Shown one piece after another: positions 13,077 through 16,614 of a DNA stretch of 16,614 bases (the first letter of the stretch is position 1; each line of letters starts with the position of its first letter). Both the position numbers and the translations under genes were made by a program. The stretch comes from Alphaproteobacteria bacterium (GTDB taxonomy: Bacteria; Pseudomonadota; Alphaproteobacteria; Rhodobacterales; Rhodobacteraceae): contig JAJRUE010000003.1 in assembly GCA_024277955.1 (NCBI GenBank), positions 1 through 16,614 of the forward strand, read 5' to 3'. Below the pieces are notes generated by a model. The model was given only the letters and a program-made list of their open reading frames with translations. It did not search any database and had not been told where the DNA came from.

Positions 13077-14426
13077 TCAGACCTTGATCAGCGGTCCGCC
13101 GGTGACCTTGATGCCCTTGCCATCGAAGACATTGCGGCTGTCGAACAGCAGTTTGGCGCTGGCCGCGACCAGGGCGTAGTCCACGCCGCTGTGGTCGGTC
13201 ATCACCAGCACCGCGTCGTAGGACGCCACCGTGTCGGCGTGCAGCGCGACCGATTTGCGGCCGGCCAGGTTCGGGTGGTCGCGGGTCACCGGCATCACCT
13301 CGAAATACGGGTCGTGGTAGTCGCAGGCCGCGCCCATTTCCTCGAGCCGCCTGAGCGCTTCGAGCGCCGGGCTCATCCTGGTGTCTTCGACATCGCGCTT
13401 GTAGGCGACGCCCAGCATCAGCAGCCGCGCGCCGGAAATCGACACCCCGGCTTCGCGCATCAGCCCGGCGGCCACCCGCGCCGCGATCGAATCGGGGGCG
13501 GTGTCGTTGCTGGCGCGGGCCAGGTCGATGATCGGGGTTTGCGAGCCCACGTCGCGCGCGCGCCACGAAAGATAGGCCGGCGACACCGGGATGCAGTCGC
13601 CGCCGATGCCGGGGCCGGGGTAGAAAGGCATGTAGCCAAAGGGTTTGGTGGCGGCGGCGTCGACCACTTCCCACACATCGACGCCCATCGCGTCGAAGGC
13701 CACCTTGAGTTCGTTGATCAGCGCGATGTTCACGGTGCGGAAACTGTTTTCGGTCAGCTTGACGGCCTCGGCGGTGGCCGAGGAACTGACCGGCACCGGC
13801 CGATCGACGATGCGCCCGTAGAACAGCTCCATCAGGTCGCGCGACGCCTTGTCGTCGGCGCCCACCACCTTGGGGATGTTGCGGGTGTTGTGGACCGCGT
13901 TGCCGGGGTCTTCGCGTTCCGGCGAGAACCCCATGAAAAAGTCGCGCCCCGCCTTCAGCCCGCCGGCTTCCAGGATCGGTTTCAGAACGCCCGAGGTCGC
14001 CCCCGGCCAGACCGTGCTTTCCAGCACCACCAGCTGGCCCGGGCGCCGATGCGCGGCGATGGTTTCGGTGGCGCGGATCACATAGGACAGATCCGGGTCG
14101 CGCCGCGCGTCCAGCGGTGTGGGCACGCAGATCAGGATCACGTCCATGTCGGCAATGCGCGCCGCGTCGTCGGTCGCGGCGAACCGCCCCGAAGCCACCG
14201 CGTCGGCGATGCGCCGTTCGGGGAAATAAGAGATCACCTTTTCGCCGGCGTTGATCGCCGCCACCCGGTCGGCGTTGAGATCGAACCCGAGGGCGTCGAA
14301 CCCGGCCTCGTGGATGGTCAGGGCCATCGGCAGGCCGACATAGCCAAGCCCGACGGTCATCACCTTGGCCTCGTGGGTTTCGATCTTGTTCCTCAGATCG
14401 GAAAACAGGGAAAAATTGCTGGTCAT
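13077..14426 (-). CDS. Nucleotide-sugar 6-dehydrogenase, probably UDP-N-acetylglucosamine 6-dehydrogenase type
   Basis: This enzyme oxidises C6 of a UDP-sugar twice with NAD+ to make a UDP-uronic acid for envelope polysaccharide synthesis. The 449-residue protein has the three-domain plan: NAD-binding MTVGLGYVGLPMAL (23-36), LICVPTPLD (98-106), the catalytic Glu region ESTVWPGAT, FSPEREDPGN (167-176), Lys223 and Asn227 (EAVKLTENSFR), catalytic Cys278 in GPGIGGDCIPVSP, and Lys343 in GVAYKRDVEDTR. The EREDPGN string and length favour the UDP-GlcNAc/WbpA-like branch over UDP-glucose or UDP-ManNAc enzymes, though Asp277 replaces the more usual His before Cys. The start MTSNFSLF follows GCGGGA at about 10 bases. 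The gene is transcribed away from the SDR gene at 14612-15736 by 185 bp, on the same strand. Substrate is inferred. Confidence 0.92.
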   Translation of the reverse strand: MTSNFSLFSDLRNKIETHEAKVMTVGLGYVGLPMALTIHEAGFDALGFDLNADRVAAINAGEKVISYFPERRIADAVASGRFAATDDAARIADMDVILICVPTPLDARRDPDLSYVIRATETIAAHRRPGQLVVLESTVWPGATSGVLKPILEAGGLKAGRDFFMGFSPEREDPGNAVHNTRNIPKVVGADDKASRDLMELFYGRIVDRPVPVSSSATAEAVKLTENSFRTVNIALINELKVAFDAMGVDVWEVVDAAATKPFGYMPFYPGPGIGGDCIPVSPAYLSWRARDVGSQTPIIDLARASNDTAPDSIAARVAAGLMREAGVSISGARLLMLGVAYKRDVEDTRMSPALEALRRLEEMGAACDYHDPYFEVMPVTRDHPNLAGRKSVALHADTVASYDAVLVMTDHSGVDYALVAASAKLLFDSRNVFDGKGIKVTGGPLIKV

Positions 14427-14466
14427 CAAAACGCGATCCCGCTCGTTACACTTCACCCGAACGGGG

Positions 14467-14495
14467 TTTAGCACGACCGGGCGCATGAGTCGCAA
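14467..14495 (-). promoter_or_regulatory. Candidate promoter for the nucleotide-sugar dehydrogenase
   Basis: On the minus strand: TTGCGA (14490-14495, 4 of 6), 17-base spacer, GCTAAA (14467-14472, 3 of 6). Expected start near 14460, leaving a leader of about 34 bases. The match is modest. Confidence 0.25.
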
Positions 14496-14548
14496 AATAT
14501 TATGGATCAGGGCCGCAGAACCGCCGCCGCCTGCCGCAAATCCGCCAC

Positions 14549-14570
14549 GCCGGCGGGTATTGTTTCGGCC
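14549..14570 (+). repeat. Third, divergent copy of the GGCGGG-TATT element
   Basis: GCCGGCGGGTATTGTTTCGG then CC. It shares GGCGGG-TATT-TTT-CGG with the copies at 6508-6530 and 13011-13043, with one inserted G. It lies in the 185-bp gap between the SDR gene's stop and the dehydrogenase start. Confidence 0.3.
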
Positions 14571-14611
14571 GGGGCGACAATCTGCGCGCCGGACCCGGGG
14601 GCGGACCCGGA

Positions 14612-15736
14612 TCAGCCGCCCCGGCGCGCCTTTGCGATGCCGGCCAGGCCGGTGGCGAAATCGACCTGGGGAACATAGCCCAGGGCTTGCCGGGCGCGGG
14701 CGGTCGAGATTTCGGGGCGCGCGCGGTAGAGCGCCAGCAGATGCCGGTCGGGCCAGACCGGGCCGCGCGCACGCGGGCGCAGCCGCGCCAGCAGCCGGTC
14801 GAACCGCCGCGATCCGATCAGCCGGCGGGCCAGGGCCGACAGGCGCGCCGCCGCCGAAGGCCCGCCGCCGCCCCCGGCAGGGTCCGGCCCCAGGCGCGCC
14901 GCAAGCTCGGCCACCGGGCGGCGCAGGATCTCGCCCCGGCCCAGGATCGCGCGGTAGCCGTCGTAGAACGCATCCCAGCCGGGCGCGTCCGGACCAGCGA
15001 TCAGAAACCGGTCGTGCAGCCGCGCAGGCGCCGCCGCCGCCAGCGCCACCGCGCGGGCCACGTCCTGAACATGCACCGCCGGGCAGAGGCCGCAGGGCTC
15101 CGGCAAGACCACGCCGCTTGCCGCCAGCGCCGCCAGCGGGGCTTCGGTCCAAAACGCGCTGCCGGGGCCGTAGACGATGGTCGGCTGCAGGATAGCTACA
15201 TCAATGTCCGCCTCCAATAGCCTGTTTTCCATGGTGATTTTCGCCTGCCGATAGTCGCCGCCGGTGTCCGTCGAAATCGCGCTGTCTTCGCTCAGCGCCC
15301 CGTCCGGCCAGTCGTCGTAAACCACCGCCGAACTCAGATGCACCACCCGCGCGACGCCGGCGCGCGACGCCGCCGCCATCAGCGCATCGAAACCCGCCAG
15401 GTTTTCCGAGAGACCCGCGCGCATGTCATGGGCCGCATGCACCAGCACATCGGCCCCCGCCAGCGCCCCGTCCAGCGCCGCGCCCGCCCGCGCCCCGGCC
15501 TTTAGCGGCGCCACCGCCACCTGCGCCCCCATCGCGCGCAGCCGCGCCGCGTCATGGGCGCTGCGCAACAGGGCCGTCACCCGGGCGCCCTCGGCCAGCA
15601 GCGTGGCCACGATGCGCGAGCCGATGAAGCCGCCCGCACCGGTGACCGCCACCTGTCTGCCGGCCAGTCCCTGCGTCGCTCCACCGGTGATTTCATCGGT
15701 GATTCCAAGCTCTTGCTGACCGGATTTGCCCACCAC
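14612..15736 (-). CDS. NAD-dependent epimerase/dehydratase (extended SDR)
   Basis: A 374-residue extended short-chain dehydrogenase/reductase likely acting on a nucleotide sugar. The Rossmann motif VAVTGAGGFIGSRIV lies at about 29-43, Ser135/Ser136 in VVHLSSAVVYDD, and the catalytic Tyr162 and Lys166 in DYRQAKITMEN. QPTIVYGPGS and a C-terminal substrate part follow; the C-terminal segment has a Gly/Pro/Ala linker near PAGGGGGPSAAARL and many Arg residues. The start is taken as the GTG at 15736, with AAAGGGA just upstream; the adjacent GTG at 15733 has slightly better spacing and is an equal choice. An upstream ATG at 15847 would add unlike sequence. It is divergent from a second SDR gene and upstream of the dehydrogenase. 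The exact sugar reaction cannot be told. Confidence 0.87.
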   Translation of the reverse strand: MVGKSGQQELGITDEITGGATQGLAGRQVAVTGAGGFIGSRIVATLLAEGARVTALLRSAHDAARLRAMGAQVAVAPLKAGARAGAALDGALAGADVLVHAAHDMRAGLSENLAGFDALMAAASRAGVARVVHLSSAVVYDDWPDGALSEDSAISTDTGGDYRQAKITMENRLLEADIDVAILQPTIVYGPGSAFWTEAPLAALAASGVVLPEPCGLCPAVHVQDVARAVALAAAAPARLHDRFLIAGPDAPGWDAFYDGYRAILGRGEILRRPVAELAARLGPDPAGGGGGPSAAARLSALARRLIGSRRFDRLLARLRPRARGPVWPDRHLLALYRARPEISTARARQALGYVPQVDFATGLAGIAKARRGG

Positions 15737-15794
15737 TGTTCCCTTTCGATGACGAATTCCCCCGAAGGTAGCAGATTTGTTTCTGCATGGAACC

Positions 15795-15847
15795 GTGCCG
15801 GTGCGGCAATGTAGCGACTGGCCCGCCCCCGTGCTATAAGCCGGCAC
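15795..15847. promoter_or_regulatory. Inverted repeat flanking a -10-like box between two divergent SDR genes
   Basis: GTGCCGG (15795-15801) and CCGGCAC (15841-15847) are perfect 7-bp inverted arms. TATAAG (15835-15840), a good -10 match for the plus-strand gene, is next to the right arm; no good -35 is visible. A second dyad TGCCG-GTG-CGGCA overlaps the left arm. This may be a regulator site controlling the divergent pair. Confidence 0.3.
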
Positions 15848-15879
15848 ACACGAGTGCGGGCAGTTTTGGGCGAGGTGAC

Positions 15880-16614
15880 ATGCGAATACTGATTACGGGC
15901 GGGGCCGGGTTCATCGGCTCTCACTTGGCAGAGCGGCTGGTGGCCGAAGGGCCCCGGGTCACGGCGCTGGACGATCTTTCGACCGGGCGCCTGTCGAACC
16001 TGGCCGCGCTGGACACCAACGCGGCTTTCGAATTCGTCGAAGGCTCGATCCTGGATGCGCCGCTGGTGCAGCGCCTGACCGACGAGGCCGATGCGGTGTT
16101 CCACATGGCCGCGGCGGTGGGGGTCAAGCTGATCATGGAAGAACCCAGCCGGTCGATCCTGACCAATGTCACCGGCACCGAAAACGTGCTCAAGGCGGCG
16201 CTGAAGGACAGCACCCCGGTCTACCTTGCTTCCACCTCGGAAGTCTATGGCAAGACGACGAAATTTCCGTTCCGCGAAGACGATGACCTGACCATCGGCG
16301 CCACCGTGAACCTGCGCTGGTGCTATGCCAGCGCCAAGCAGCTGGACGAGTTTCTGGCGCTGGCCTATGCGCGCGAAAGATCGCTGCCGGTGGTGATCTT
16401 GCGGTTCTTCAACACGACAGGTCCGCGCCAGACCGGGCGCTATGGCATGGTGCTGCCCAATTTCGTGCAGGCCGCGCTGGAGGGGCGGCCGCTGATGGTG
16501 CACGGCACCGGCGAACAGTCGCGCTGTTTCGGCCATGTGGCCGATGTGGTCGAGGCGCTGGTGCGGCTGATGTCGACGCCCGCCGCCTTTGGCCAGGTGT
16601 TCAACATCGGCACC
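15880..16614 (+). CDS. NAD-dependent nucleotide-sugar epimerase/dehydratase (N-terminal 245 residues, cut by window edge)
   Basis: An extended SDR, open to the last base. It begins MRILITGGAGFIGSHLAERL (GGAGFIG at 7-13), has DDLSTGR after the second strand with Asp31/Asp32 consistent with NAD preference, HMAAAVGV, the STSEVYG catalytic Ser/Thr region (118-124), and the catalytic Tyr149-x3-Lys153 in CYASAKQLDE. It then has LRFFNTTGPRQTGRYGMVLP and HGTGEQSRCFGHVADVV, typical of UDP-glucose 4-epimerase, UDP-glucuronate decarboxylase and related enzymes; I cannot choose between these. GAGG lies 5 bases before the ATG. It may lead further glycan genes to the right of the window. Confidence 0.93.
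   Translation, partial: MRILITGGAGFIGSHLAERLVAEGPRVTALDDLSTGRLSNLAALDTNAAFEFVEGSILDAPLVQRLTDEADAVFHMAAAVGVKLIMEEPSRSILTNVTGTENVLKAALKDSTPVYLASTSEVYGKTTKFPFREDDDLTIGATVNLRWCYASAKQLDEFLALAYARERSLPVVILRFFNTTGPRQTGRYGMVLPNFVQAALEGRPLMVHGTGEQSRCFGHVADVVEALVRLMSTPAAFGQVFNIGT

Noticed and set aside
13008..14471. A 487-codon plus-strand frame opposite the UDP-sugar dehydrogenase
   Set aside because: Mirror of a well-supported gene; the product is His/Arg/Gly-rich without domains.
14427..15152. Fusion of upstream sequence to the UDP-sugar dehydrogenase giving a 691-residue protein
   Set aside because: The extra part is antisense-phase shadow of the SDR gene; the dehydrogenase fold begins right after ATG 14426 and the 449-residue length is normal.
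1..16614. CRISPR array, tRNA/rRNA, insertion sequence, prophage or defence system
   Set aside because: No regularly spaced long repeats, no cloverleaf-like or rRNA sequence, no transposase, integrase or nuclease/helicase defence domains seen on either strand.

Overview
The window is high-GC DNA (strong G/C at third codon positions) from an alphaproteobacterium, most likely of the Rhodobacteraceae/Roseobacter group. This rests on an NDUFA12-type complex I accessory protein, a DUF2155 protein, the run accB-accC-aat facing DUF2155-mlaD-NDUFA12, and a clpP-clpX pair. No tRNA, rRNA, CRISPR array, insertion sequence, integrase, toxin-antitoxin or recognisable phage-defence gene was found. Most of the window is ordinary core genome.

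Layout. (1) 1-2185, minus strand: a reductive pyrimidine catabolism operon, preT - small secreted Cys-containing protein - preA; preA runs off the left edge. (2) 2384-4899, plus strand: accB, accC and aat, i.e. the biotin carboxyl carrier and biotin carboxylase of acetyl-CoA carboxylase followed by the leucyl/phenylalanyl transferase of the N-degron pathway. (3) 4863-6333, minus strand: NDUFA12-like protein, MlaD-like MCE protein and DUF2155 protein, tightly packed; the DUF2155 gene overlaps aat tail to tail by 37 bp. (4) 6547-8590, minus strand: clpP then clpX, forming the ClpXP protease. Aat produces destabilising N-termini that ClpS/ClpAP reads, so two proteolysis functions lie close together, though not in one operon. 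(5) 8767-9807, minus strand: a DUF475/TerC-like membrane protein. (6) 10073-16614: a surface-glycan region with a UDP-galactopyranose-mutase-like flavoprotein (minus), a PAPS-dependent sulfotransferase (plus), a UDP-sugar 6-dehydrogenase of the UDP-GlcNAc type (minus), and two divergent extended-SDR sugar-nucleotide epimerases/dehydratases (minus, and plus cut by the right edge).

The glycan region suggests a sulfated, uronic-acid-containing envelope or exopolysaccharide, but no glycosyltransferase, polymerase or export gene is visible, so the polymer is unproven. The stretches between genes hold one clear intrinsic terminator (9941-9969), several strong hairpins or palindromes, a five-unit 12-bp tandem repeat, and three copies of a GGCGGG-TATTTT-like element. 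I do not see strong evidence for a new multi-gene system. The best leads are the small protein inside the pre operon, the flavoprotein/sulfotransferase pair and the repeated intergenic motif.
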